NCBI GenBank assembly: GCA_017999135.1
Contig: JAGOBT010000028.1
Span: forward strand, 1-14,136
Length of the DNA stretch: 14,136 nucleotides
Origin: Burkholderiaceae bacterium
GTDB lineage: Bacteria > Pseudomonadota > Gammaproteobacteria > Burkholderiales > Burkholderiaceae_C
Reading direction: 5' to 3'
Shown here piece after piece: positions 1 through 6,431 of this stretch (position 1 is its first letter; each line of letters opens with the position of its first letter). The position numbers were made by a program, and so were the translations under genes. Below the pieces are notes generated by a model. That model saw nothing but the letters and a program-made list of their open reading frames with translations, was not told where the DNA came from and did not search any database.

Positions 1-1166
1 GCCAGGTCGACTGGCAGCTGGTGGCCGGCGGCCTGGACAAGGCCGCGCGCGAACTGCGCCTGGCCTGTGCCGGCGCGCTGCGCGACATCAAGGGCATCCT
101 GAAGCTGCGCTGGGACGAGCGCAGCCGTGACGCCGCCTTCGGTGACGCCCTGGATGGGCTGGCGGTGGCGGCCGATGCGGCCCGCGATGCGGCCCGCCTG
201 GTGGAAGCCACCGCGCCCGACTTCACCCGCCTGGTCGAGCGCGGCGAACGCATCGCCCGCCTGGCCCATGCGTTTGCCACGCCTGCGGCGCCCGACCGGG
301 TGCGCTGGATCGACCTGGGCCCGCGCGACGCTCGCCTGGTCGACAGCCCGCTGCACATCCGCGACCTGTTCACCGAGCAGCGCGCGCTGGCGCCGCGGGC
401 CTGGATCTTCACGTCGGCCACGCTGGGCAGCGACGATGACCTGAGCTGGTTCACCGAATCGGCGGCGCTGGAAGACGCCCGCAAGCTGCGCGTGGGCAGC
501 CCGTTCGACTACCCGGCCCATGCCCGCACCTGGGTGCCGCCGCGGTTTCCCAAGCCCAACGAGGCCGGCCACCCGGCGGCGGTGGGTGCCCTCGCGGCCA
601 GGCTGGCCGGCCGCCTGGGCGGCCGCACCTTCGTGCTGACCACCACGCTGCGGGTGCTGCCGGTGATCGCCGAGGCGCTGACCGAGGCTGCCGCCGCCGC
701 CGGCACGCCGCTGGTGGTGCTGGTGCAGGGCACGCATCCCAAGCGCAGCCTGCTGCAGCGCTTCCTCGACACGCCCCACAGCGTGCTGGTCGGCTCGGCC
801 AGCTTCTGGGAAGGCATCGACGTGCCCGGCGCGGCGCTGCAGTGCGTGGTGATCGACAAGCTGCCGTTCCCGCCGCCGCACGACCCGCTGGTGCAGGCCC
901 GCAGCAAGGAGCTGGAGTCACGTGGCCGCGACCCGTTCAACGACTACTACCTGTCCGAAGCCGCCATCGCGCTGAAGCAGGGCGCTGGCCGGCTGATCCG
1001 CAGCGAGACCGACCTGGGCCTGCTGGTCATCACCGACCCGCGCCTGCGCCAGATGCCCTACGGCCGAAAGCTGCGCGCCGCCCTGCCGCCGATGGGCACG
1101 CTGGACACCGAGGCCGATGCCTTGGCCTGGTTGGATCAGATCGCGGCCGTCAACGCCGCGCCGTGA
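1..1166 (+). CDS. dinG: DinG/YoaA-type ATP-dependent DNA helicase, C-terminal part (5' end outside window)
   Basis: The frame is open from the window edge (first full codon at base 3) to TGA at 1164-1166, so the true start lies upstream. Visible in order are the superfamily 2 XPD-like motifs: FTSATLG (about nt 407-427), a motif-IV-like TFVLTTTLR segment (about 627-653), GSASFWEGIDVPG (about 793-831), the KLPFPPPHDPL segment typical of DinG/YoaA, and GAGRLIR (about 981-1001), the arginine-finger motif VI. Family members are 5'-3' helicases, usually with a 4Fe-4S cluster, that unwind forked, D-loop or R-loop DNA in repair and replication restart. The Walker A, DEAH box and cluster cysteines would lie upstream and cannot be checked. 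The bamD stop codon on the other strand begins at the very next base. The family is secure; DinG versus YoaA cannot be decided from this part. Confidence 0.9.
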   Translation, partial: QVDWQLVAGGLDKAARELRLACAGALRDIKGILKLRWDERSRDAAFGDALDGLAVAADAARDAARLVEATAPDFTRLVERGERIARLAHAFATPAAPDRVRWIDLGPRDARLVDSPLHIRDLFTEQRALAPRAWIFTSATLGSDDDLSWFTESAALEDARKLRVGSPFDYPAHARTWVPPRFPKPNEAGHPAAVGALAARLAGRLGGRTFVLTTTLRVLPVIAEALTEAAAAAGTPLVVLVQGTHPKRSLLQRFLDTPHSVLVGSASFWEGIDVPGAALQCVVIDKLPFPPPHDPLVQARSKELESRGRDPFNDYYLSEAAIALKQGAGRLIRSETDLGLLVITDPRLRQMPYGRKLRAALPPMGTLDTEADALAWLDQIAAVNAAP

Positions 1167-1997
1167 TCACCAGAACTGCCACCAGGCGCGCTCGGGCACG
1201 CGCACGCCGTTCTTGATGTAGCGCGTGTTGGGGTAGTTCTTGATCAGCACCCGCTCGGCATCGGCGCGCAGCTGCTCCAGGCCCAGCTTGTCGTAGCTGG
1301 CGGCCATGATGTAGAGCGCTTCTTCCACCGCCGGTGTCTGCGGGTATTCGCGCACGGCCAGCTGGGCGCGGTTGGCCGCGGCCAGGAAGGCCTGCCGGCG
1401 GAAGTAGTAGCGCGCCACGTGCAGCTCGTATTCGGCCAGCGAATTGACGATGTAGCCCATGCGGGCGCGGGCATCGTCGCTGTACTTCGACTCGGGGAAG
1501 GCCTGCACCAATTGCTCGAAGGCCTGGTAGGAATCACGCGACGCCTGCTGGTCACGCTCGGACAGGTCCTGCCGCGAGACGTTGCTCAGGAAGCCCATGG
1601 TCTCGTTGAAGTTGACCACGCCCTTCAGGTACAGCGCATAGTCCAGCGCCGGGCTGGACGGATGCAGCTTGATGAAGCGGTCGAGCGTGGTGATCGCCTC
1701 CACCCGCTCGTTCAGGCGCCATTTGGCATAGGCCAGGTCCAGCATGGCCTGCTGGGCCAGCAGGGTGCCGGCGGCGCGCCCTTCCACCCGTTCCAGCTGC
1801 TTGACGGCGAGGTCGTAGCTGCCCGAGGCGAGATCGTCCTTGGCGTCTGCATACAATTTCTCGACGCTGCTGCGGTCATCGTCCTTCGGGGTGCTGCTGC
1901 AACCAGCCAGCACCGACAAGGCCAGCACTGCAACCACTGCGCCCGTTGCCCGCCAGGGCCTGCCGGCCAGCGGCTTCGTATCCTTGAACACGTTCAT
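1167..1997 (-). CDS. bamD: Outer membrane protein assembly factor BamD (lipoprotein)
   Basis: BamD (formerly YfiO/ComL) is the essential TPR lipoprotein of the BAM complex, which folds beta-barrel proteins into the outer membrane. The 276-aa product starts MNVFKDTK, followed by a hydrophobic stretch (about residues 19-31) and a lipobox LAGC with lipidated Cys33, as for a signal peptidase II substrate. Next come TPR-like helical repeats, including YAKWRLNERVEAITTLDRFIKLHP and YSDDARARMGYIVNSLAEYELHVARYYFRR, the latter diagnostic of BamD. Length fits the family (roughly 245-280 aa). The ATG complementary to 1995-1997 was chosen because it is the only Met placing the lipobox at a normal distance. 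The frame stays open further upstream, but that would bury the signal peptide. No strong Shine-Dalgarno is visible. Its stop abuts that of the helicase. The reading is secure. Confidence 0.95.
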   Translation of the reverse strand: MNVFKDTKPLAGRPWRATGAVVAVLALSVLAGCSSTPKDDDRSSVEKLYADAKDDLASGSYDLAVKQLERVEGRAAGTLLAQQAMLDLAYAKWRLNERVEAITTLDRFIKLHPSSPALDYALYLKGVVNFNETMGFLSNVSRQDLSERDQQASRDSYQAFEQLVQAFPESKYSDDARARMGYIVNSLAEYELHVARYYFRRQAFLAAANRAQLAVREYPQTPAVEEALYIMAASYDKLGLEQLRADAERVLIKNYPNTRYIKNGVRVPERAWWQFW

Positions 1998-2056
1998 CGG
2001 TGTCGGCAGCCGCAGTGCGGCCGGCGTCCTTCCAGGGCAGATATGCAAAGCGTTCG

Positions 2057-2062
2057 ATTCTA
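2057..2062 (-). promoter_or_regulatory. Candidate bamD promoter -10 box (TAGAAT)
   Basis: Read on the minus strand, the bases are TAGAAT followed by C, matching the sigma-70 -10 consensus at four of six positions, including the key second A and final T. This would give a 5' UTR of roughly 50 nt for bamD. I see no convincing -35 hexamer 16-18 bp upstream, where the sequence is GC-rich. The box directly abuts the rluD start codon, and the same TAGAATC string occurs upstream of ndk. It is a candidate only. Confidence 0.4.
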
Positions 2063-3103
2063 ATGGCGCCCCCCAGCGGGCCCGCCGCCAGCCTGGCCGC
2101 GCCAGGCAGCGTTGCCGATGCCGTGGCCGATGCTGCGGCGGATGACCTGCCCGGCGACGACGCGGCGGCCGACGCCGAGGTGCGCCAGGCACTGGTCCAT
2201 TCCGCGCAGCACGGCCTGCGGCTGGACAAGGCCCTGGTGGCGCTGGCGCCCGAGTTCTCGCGCAGCTGGCTGCAGCAGCTGATCGACCGCGGCCATGTGC
2301 AGGTCGACGGCCAGGTGCAGACCACCGCGGCGCGCAAGCTGCGCGCCGGCCAGCGGCTGCAGGTGGCCCTGGTGCCCACCGCGGAGAGCCTGGCCTTCCG
2401 GCCCGAGCCCATGGCGCTGGCCGTGGTGCATGAGGACGCCCACCTGCTGGTGGTCGACAAGCCGGTCGGTCTGGTGGTGCACCCGGCGCCTGGCCACTGG
2501 CAGGGCACGCTGCTCAACGGCCTGCTGGCCCACCACCCGGGTGCGTCGGCGCTGCCGCGCGCGGGCATCGTGCACCGGCTCGACAAGGACACCAGCGGCC
2601 TGATGGTGGTGGCCAAGACCCTGCCGGCGATGACGGCGCTGGTGCGGTTGATCGCCGCGCGTGATGTCAAGCGGGTCTACCTGGCTTTGGCCCACGGCCA
2701 CATCCGCTGGGACGCCGAGCGCATCGACGCACCGATCGGCCGCGACCCGGTGTCCCGCCTGCGCATGGCGGTGGTGGCCACCGGCAAGCCGGCGCAGACC
2801 GATGTCGAGCGCCTGGCCTGGTGGGGCGGCGTCGATGGCGACGGCCGCCATGGGGCGTCGGCCGTGCGCTGCCGGCTGCACACCGGCCGCACCCACCAGA
2901 TCCGGGTGCACCTGGCCGCACGCGGGCACCCGCTGGTGGCCGACGCGCTGTATGGCGGGCGGCCGCTGCTGGGCATGCAGCGCCAGGCGCTGCATGCCGC
3001 CGAACTGGCCTTCGCCCACCCCGCCGACGGCCGGCCCATGGCGTTTGCCGCACCCTTGCCGGCCGACCTGGCGCAGGCCTGGGCCACGGTGATCCCGGGT
3101 TGA
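2063..3103 (+). CDS. rluD: 23S rRNA pseudouridine synthase, RluA/RluD family
   Basis: RluD isomerises uridines in helix 69 of 23S rRNA (1911/1915/1917 in E. coli) and supports late 50S assembly. The 346-aa product has an Ala/Asp-rich N-terminus of about 45 residues. An S4 RNA-binding domain follows (LRLDKALVALAPEFSRSWLQQLIDRGHVQVDGQ; about 52-110), then the RluA-type catalytic domain with VVDKPVGLVVHPAPGH, the catalytic motif HRLDKDTSGL (Asp174) and LHTGRTHQIRVHLA. S4 plus HRLDKDTSG and the bamD neighbour favour RluD over RluA or RluC. ATG 2063 was chosen; a GTG at 2000 in the same frame would run back towards the bamD start. The Shine-Dalgarno is poor. It is divergent from bamD with 65 bp between. 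In many betaproteobacteria pgeF (yfiH) follows rluD; here it does not. Confidence 0.93.
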   Translation: MAPPSGPAASLAAPGSVADAVADAAADDLPGDDAAADAEVRQALVHSAQHGLRLDKALVALAPEFSRSWLQQLIDRGHVQVDGQVQTTAARKLRAGQRLQVALVPTAESLAFRPEPMALAVVHEDAHLLVVDKPVGLVVHPAPGHWQGTLLNGLLAHHPGASALPRAGIVHRLDKDTSGLMVVAKTLPAMTALVRLIAARDVKRVYLALAHGHIRWDAERIDAPIGRDPVSRLRMAVVATGKPAQTDVERLAWWGGVDGDGRHGASAVRCRLHTGRTHQIRVHLAARGHPLVADALYGGRPLLGMQRQALHAAELAFAHPADGRPMAFAAPLPADLAQAWATVIPG

Positions 3104-3116
3104 CCGATTCGCGGGC

Positions 3117-3122
3117 TACAAT
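3117..3122 (+). promoter_or_regulatory. Candidate -10 box (TACAAT) upstream of scpB
   Basis: TACAAT matches the sigma-70 -10 consensus at five of six positions and stands out in GC-rich surroundings just after the rluD stop. A TTGACC hexamer at 3100-3105 overlaps the rluD stop, but its 11-bp spacing is too short for a -35. The region 17 bp upstream is CCCGGG. Transcription would begin near 3129, inside the following palindrome, and give scpB a leader of about 300 nt. Confidence 0.4.
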
Positions 3123-3125
3123 GTG

Positions 3126-3140
3126 TCCTCAAGTTGAGGA
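3126..3140. repeat. 15-bp perfect palindrome, possible operator
   Basis: TCCTCAAGTTGAGGA consists of two perfect 7-base arms around a single G. It begins four bases after the TACAAT box and therefore straddles the likely transcription start, a normal place for a repressor operator. As RNA it could instead fold as a 5-bp stem (TCCTC/GAGGA) with an AAGTT loop that hides the GAGG in front of the GTG at 3147. The regulator, if any, is unknown. Confidence 0.4.
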
Positions 3141-3146
3141 TGCACG

Positions 3147-3335
3147 GTGACGAGGGTCACACACCGCGCCGGCGTCCCCACCGATCCCGCAGGCGGGGCC
3201 GCCACCCGGCCCGGCCTGCCCACCAGCCCAGGCGCGCAGAAACTGCAGCCGGCTCCCAGGGTGCAACAGCCCCGCGCCGGGTCCGCCCCGGCAACCGATG
3301 TCTCCCCGAGTGCAGCCGTTCAACCGAGCGCCTGA
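3147..3335 (+). CDS. Doubtful small ORF, 62 aa, Pro/Ala-rich
   Basis: This GTG-initiated frame has GAGG at 3136-3139, seven bases before the start, and lies about 18 nt downstream of the probable transcription start. Those are the only arguments for translation. The product begins MTRVTHRAG and is rich in Pro, Ala, Gly and Gln. It has no hydrophobic segment, cysteine or recognisable domain. It ends at TGA 3333-3335, two bases before a 6-bp hairpin. GC-rich non-coding DNA easily stays open this long, and an overlapping frame from ATG 3140 is also open (to 3346), so chance is a real possibility. No function is proposed. Confidence 0.2.
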   Translation: MTRVTHRAGVPTDPAGGAATRPGLPTSPGAQKLQPAPRVQQPRAGSAPATDVSPSAAVQPSA

Positions 3336-3337
3336 CC

Positions 3338-3354
3338 GGCACCTGAACGGTGCC
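3338..3354 (+). repeat. Inverted repeat / hairpin after the small ORF
   Basis: GGCACC, loop TGAAC, GGTGCC: a perfect 6-bp stem with a 5-nt loop. It starts two bases after the stop of the 62-codon frame. There is no T-tract after it, so intrinsic termination is not supported. An attenuator or stabilising hairpin in the scpB leader is possible. Confidence 0.4.
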
Positions 3355-3390
3355 CCACCCGAGTGATCACGCCACAGACCATGCTCCCCG

Positions 3391-3406
3391 CCGTTGCCTG
3401 CAACGG
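3391..3406. repeat. Inverted repeat just upstream of scpB
   Basis: CCGTTGC, CT, GCAACGG: two perfect 7-base arms ending 20 bp before the scpB ATG. As DNA it is a candidate protein-binding site. As RNA it would form a short hairpin with a CCTG or larger loop upstream of the weak AGAGG ribosome binding site at 3419-3423. No T-run follows. Confidence 0.4.
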
Positions 3407-3426
3407 CCCGCGATGAACAGAGGTTC

Positions 3427-4179
3427 ATGAACACCCACGAGGCCAAGCGCGTCCTCGAGACCGCGCTGATCTGCGCCCAGCAGCCCTTGCCGCTGCGCGA
3501 CATGCGCAGCCTGTTCGACGACCAGGTCGGCCCCGACACGCTGCGCAGCCTGCTCGACGAGCTGGTGCGCGACTGGGACGGCCGCGGCGTCGAACTGGTG
3601 GCGCTGGCCTCGGGCTGGCGTTTCCAGAGCCGGCCCGAGATGCGCGTCTACCTCGACCGGCTGCACCCCGAGAAGCCGCCGCGCTATTCGCGCGCGGCGA
3701 TGGAGACGCTGGCGATCATTGCCTACCGCCAGCCAGTCACCCGCGGCGACATCGAGGACATCCGCGGTGTCACCGTCAGCAGCCAGATCATCAAGCAGCT
3801 GGAAGACCGCGGCTGGATCGAGGCCATCGGCTACCGCGAGGCACCCGGCCGCCCGGCGCTGTATGCCACCACCCGCCAGTTCCTCGACGACCTGGGTCTG
3901 CACAGCCTGGACCAGCTGCCGGTGCTCGACGGCCCGCCGACCGCGGCCGTGTTCGACCCCGGCTCGGCCAGCGGCCAGCCGTCGCTGCTGGACGACGGAG
4001 CGCCCCAGGCGGCCCTGCCGCTGGAGTTGCCGCCAGACCTGCCGCTGGATGCCGACGCGGCACCGGCTGCCGATGCCGCCCCCTTGTCGCCCCAAGATGC
4101 CCACGACGCCATGCCTGGCGTTCCCCCTGGTGCCACCGTGCCCCAGGCCGATGTTTCCCCTCCCGCAGCACCCGCATGA
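3427..4179 (+). CDS. scpB: Segregation and condensation protein B (ScpB)
   Basis: ScpB dimers bind the kleisin ScpA and, with SMC, form the condensin-like complex that compacts and separates chromosomes. The 250-aa product shows the family core of two winged-helix domains: [22 protein letters not shown] near the N-terminus and the diagnostic [29 protein letters not shown] (about residues 85-115), then [25 protein letters not shown]. The last 70 or so residues are an Ala/Pro/Asp-rich tail outside the conserved fold. ATG 3427 fits the family N-terminus; an upstream in-frame TTG (3394) would lie inside a hairpin. AGAGG sits only 3 nt before the ATG, so initiation may be weak. scpA is not adjacent. 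The stop overlaps the rluB start as ATGA, suggesting translational coupling. Confidence 0.93.
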   Translation: MNTHEAKRVLETALICAQQPLPLRDMRSLFDDQVGPDTLRSLLDELVRDWDGRGVELVALASGWRFQSRPEMRVYLDRLHPEKPPRYSRAAMETLAIIAYRQPVTRGDIEDIRGVTVSSQIIKQLEDRGWIEAIGYREAPGRPALYATTRQFLDDLGLHSLDQLPVLDGPPTAAVFDPGSASGQPSLLDDGAPQAALPLELPPDLPLDADAAPAADAAPLSPQDAHDAMPGVPPGATVPQADVSPPAAPA

Positions 4180-6350
4180 CCATGCCTGATTCCGATTCGC
4201 CCCTGTCCGACCTGCCGGGCGCTGCGTCGCCTGCCGACGCCGAGGCTGGCGCCAAGCCACGCCGCAAGCGGGTGGCCAAGGTGGCCGACGCTGCGCCGGC
4301 CGCAGCCGAGGCGCCGGCCCCGGTGGCCGAGGGCGAGGCGCCTGCCAGGCCCAAGCGTACCCGCCGCAAGCCGGCGGACGCAGACGCCGCCGGCAGCCCT
4401 GCCGAGGGTGTGCCCGATGCCCCGGCCGTGGCCGACGCCGCCGCGCCGGTGAAGCCGGCCCGCGCACGTCGCCCGCGGGCGGCAGCGGCCGACGCCGCCG
4501 CGCCGGTCGGCATGGACACAGCCGCAACCGCCGTACCCGCGCTGGCACCAGCGGGTCCGGCACCAGCGGCCCCGGCACCAACGGCCCCGCAGGCCGCACC
4601 TGCCGCAGACAGCACCGTTGCCGCACCGGCAGCCCGTGCCGACGCCCCGGCCGCCGCCGCTGACGGGGCGGACGCTGCGCCCGCTGGCCCCGGTGCCCCC
4701 GTTGCAGCCGACGTTGACGCCGGCCCGCGCAAGCGCAACCGCAACCGCCGCCGCGGCCGCCGCGGTGGTGCCGACCGCGGCCCGCGCGACGACGGCGCGC
4801 CGGCCGACGATGCGCAGGTGCTCACCATCACCGCCACGGCCGGCGATGACGACGAAGACGACGATGACACCCCGGCCGTTGCCGCCGAGCAGCCGCCCGC
4901 GCTGCCCAAGGACGTGGGCGAGACCTTCGCCGCGGTGCTGTCTGGCGATTACGACGCGCTGCCGATCGAACTGCCCACCGGCGAGCCCGAGCGCCGCGTG
5001 CTGGCCGCCGAGCCCGATGCACCCAAGCTGCACAAGGTGCTGGCCCAGGCCGGCATCGGCTCGCGCCGCGACATGGAGGCGCTGATCGCCGAAGGCCAGG
5101 TGCAGGTCAACGGCCAGGTGGCCCACACCGGCCAGCGCATCTCGTTCGGCGACCGCATCAGCGTGGCTGGGCGGCAGATCAAGGTGCGCATCGCGCCGCC
5201 CGCGCCGCGCATCATGGCCTACCACAAGCCGGTGGGCGAGGTCGTCACCCATGATGACCCGCAGCATCGGCCCACGGTGTTCCGCCGCCTGCCGCGGCTG
5301 CCGCACGGCAAGTGGCAGTCGGTCGGCCGGCTCGACATCAACACCGAAGGCCTGCTGCTGTTCACCAACTCGGGCGAACTGGCCAACCAGCTGATGCACC
5401 CGCGCTTCGGCGTCGAGCGTGAATACGCGGTGCGCGTGCTGGGCACGCTGACGCCCGAGTCGAAGGCGCGCCTGCTCGAAGGCGTGGACATCGAGGGCCA
5501 GCGCGCCAGCTTCCAGTCCATCGAAGATGGCGGCGGCGAGGGCGTGAACCACTGGTACCGCGTGGTCATCACCGAAGGCCGCAACCGCGAGGTGCGCAAG
5601 CTGTTCGACAAGGTCGGCCTGGGCGTGAGCCGGCTGATCCGCATCCGCTACGGCTGCGTGGTGCTGCCGCGCGGCCTGAAGCGCGGCGTGTTCGTCGACC
5701 TGAACGAGGCCGACGTGCGCGAAGTGCGCCGCCTGGCCGGCAACGTGCGCGAGCAGCAGGCCGAGGCCCGCGGCCCGAAGCTGCCGCGGCAGGACGGCCC
5801 GCGGGATGGCCAGCGTGACGGTCAACGCGAGGGCCCGCGCCAGAACAACGGTGTCAACGCCAACAACAACAACCGCCGCAACGGGCCGCCGCAGCAGCGC
5901 GCCGAGCGCGGCCCGCGCCCCGACCGCCCGCCGCAGGAGCGCCGCGAGCGCGCCGAGCGTCCGCCGGTCGACCGCGATGGCGACGACATCGAGCATCTGA
6001 ATTTCGCCGCCATCCCCAACCCGCTGATGCAGACCTTCGACAAGCGGGCCATCCGCGAGGCGCGGGCGCCCCGGCGTGAGATCTCCGAGGACGGCCCGAT
6101 TCCCAACCCGCTGGAGCAGACCTACGACAAGCGCTTCGTGCAGAAGCCCAAGGGCTTCGGCATCGCGGGCGGCCGCAAGGGTGGCGGGGGCGGCGGCGGT
6201 GGCCAGCCCGATCCGATGAAGACGTCGCTGGGCTACATCGGGGCCGACGCCTTTGTGCGCAAGTTCCAGGGTAACGGCGGCGGTGGCGGTGGCGGTGGTG
6301 GCGGCAAGCGCGGCGGTGGTGGCGGTGGCCGCCGTGGCGGCGGCCGTTGA
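4176..6350 (+). CDS. rluB: 23S rRNA pseudouridine(2605) synthase RluB with very long N- and C-terminal extensions
   Basis: RluB makes pseudouridine 2605 in 23S rRNA. The catalytic part lies mid-protein: an S4 domain from [17 protein letters not shown] (Pro283) to about 340, then a RsuA/RluB/E/F-type synthase domain with the catalytic motif [12 protein letters not shown] (Asp387) and [15 protein letters not shown], ending near 530. The whole is 724 aa, against roughly 290 in E. coli. The first 280 residues are Ala/Pro-rich with basic clusters at 27-35, 58-66, 93-101 and 185-198 and an acidic run at 224-231. The last 195 residues are Arg/Asn/Gln/Gly-rich. They carry [12 protein letters not shown] (613-624), [12 protein letters not shown] (642-653) and a looser [10 protein letters not shown] (678-687), then a poly-Gly/Arg tail. 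Start ATG 4176 overlaps the scpB stop; Met3 (4182) is an alternative. RluB is secure; the role of the extensions is unknown. Confidence 0.93.
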   Translation: MTMPDSDSPLSDLPGAASPADAEAGAKPRRKRVAKVADAAPAAAEAPAPVAEGEAPARPKRTRRKPADADAAGSPAEGVPDAPAVADAAAPVKPARARRPRAAAADAAAPVGMDTAATAVPALAPAGPAPAAPAPTAPQAAPAADSTVAAPAARADAPAAAADGADAAPAGPGAPVAADVDAGPRKRNRNRRRGRRGGADRGPRDDGAPADDAQVLTITATAGDDDEDDDDTPAVAAEQPPALPKDVGETFAAVLSGDYDALPIELPTGEPERRVLAAEPDAPKLHKVLAQAGIGSRRDMEALIAEGQVQVNGQVAHTGQRISFGDRISVAGRQIKVRIAPPAPRIMAYHKPVGEVVTHDDPQHRPTVFRRLPRLPHGKWQSVGRLDINTEGLLLFTNSGELANQLMHPRFGVEREYAVRVLGTLTPESKARLLEGVDIEGQRASFQSIEDGGGEGVNHWYRVVITEGRNREVRKLFDKVGLGVSRLIRIRYGCVVLPRGLKRGVFVDLNEADVREVRRLAGNVREQQAEARGPKLPRQDGPRDGQRDGQREGPRQNNGVNANNNNRRNGPPQQRAERGPRPDRPPQERRERAERPPVDRDGDDIEHLNFAAIPNPLMQTFDKRAIREARAPRREISEDGPIPNPLEQTYDKRFVQKPKGFGIAGGRKGGGGGGGGQPDPMKTSLGYIGADAFVRKFQGNGGGGGGGGGGKRGGGGGGRRGGGR
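4431..4507 (+). repeat. Pair of 20-bp direct repeats in rluB
   Basis: The 20 bases at 4431-4450 recur exactly at 4488-4507, 57 bp (19 codons) apart and in frame. Both copies encode ADAAAPV. They lie in the Ala/Pro-rich N-terminal extension of RluB, on either side of the third basic cluster, and suggest growth of the extension by duplication. Confidence 0.6.
4544..4588 (+). repeat. Tandem repeat, 3 x 15 bp, in rluB
   Basis: There are three head-to-tail units, starting at 4544 (GGCACCAGCGGGTCC), 4559 (GGCACCAGCGGCCCC) and 4574 (GGCACCAACGGCCCC). Units 1 and 2 differ at two bases and units 2 and 3 at one. Each adds five codons and gives an [15 protein letters not shown] series. As an in-frame minisatellite it could vary in copy number between strains. 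Confidence 0.75.
6276..6344 (+). repeat. GGN triplet repeat coding the Gly-rich tail of RluB
   Basis: Ten Gly codons (6276-6305), Lys-Arg, six Gly codons (6312-6329), Arg-Arg and three Gly codons run almost to the stop. A further eight-Gly run sits at 6180-6203. Mixed GGC/GGT codons make a simple-sequence tract prone to slippage. The resulting RGG/GGR-like tail resembles disordered RNA-binding tails (inference from composition). Confidence 0.7.
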
Positions 6351-6383
6351 ACCGACCCCTGACGCACCGACACACGCCCACGC

Positions 6384-6389
6384 TAGAAT
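6384..6389 (+). promoter_or_regulatory. Candidate ndk promoter -10 box (TAGAAT)
   Basis: TAGAAT, in the context CGCTAGAATCC, lies in the 81-bp gap between rluB and ndk, where the base composition turns AT-rich. Transcription would start near 6396 with a 5' UTR of about 36 nt. There is no good -35 at 17 bp (GACGCA). It would allow ndk and the genes after it to be expressed independently of scpB-rluB. Confidence 0.5.
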
Positions 6390-6418
6390 CCGCGATTGAC
6401 CTTTAAGTCTTTGATTTC

Positions 6419-6424
6419 AGGAGA
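6419..6424 (+). promoter_or_regulatory. Strong ribosome binding site of ndk
   Basis: AGGAGA lies seven bases before ATG 6432. It is the best Shine-Dalgarno in the window and fixes the ndk start against an in-frame TTG at 6396. It agrees with the high expression expected for nucleoside diphosphate kinase. Confidence 0.8.
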
Positions 6425-6431
6425 ATATTCC

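Larger units (their letters stand above)
3104..3426. other. 323-bp gap between rluD and scpB
   Basis: This is the only long stretch in the window without a recognised gene. It holds a TACAAT -10-like box, a 15-bp perfect palindrome, a doubtful 62-codon ORF, and inverted repeats at 3147-3160, 3338-3354 and 3391-3406. It also has an 8-bp palindrome GTGATCAC at 3363-3370. None of the hairpins is followed by a T-run, so none looks like a classical intrinsic terminator. A 5-codon frame (ATG 3413, TGA 3428-3430) overlaps the scpB start by two bases. The plausible overall reading is a long structured leader for the scpB-rluB transcript (inference). Confidence 0.6.

Noticed and set aside
2042..2047. 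TATGCA as a forward -10 box for rluD
   Set aside because: The match to consensus is weak and the GC-rich sequence upstream offers no -35.
3100..3105. TTGACC as -35 box for the TACAAT box at 3117
   Set aside because: The spacing is 11 bp, far below the 16-18 bp needed, and it overlaps the rluD stop codon.
4544..4588. Tandem repeats as a CRISPR-like array
   Set aside because: Units are 15 bp, contiguous without spacers, in frame and inside a coding region.
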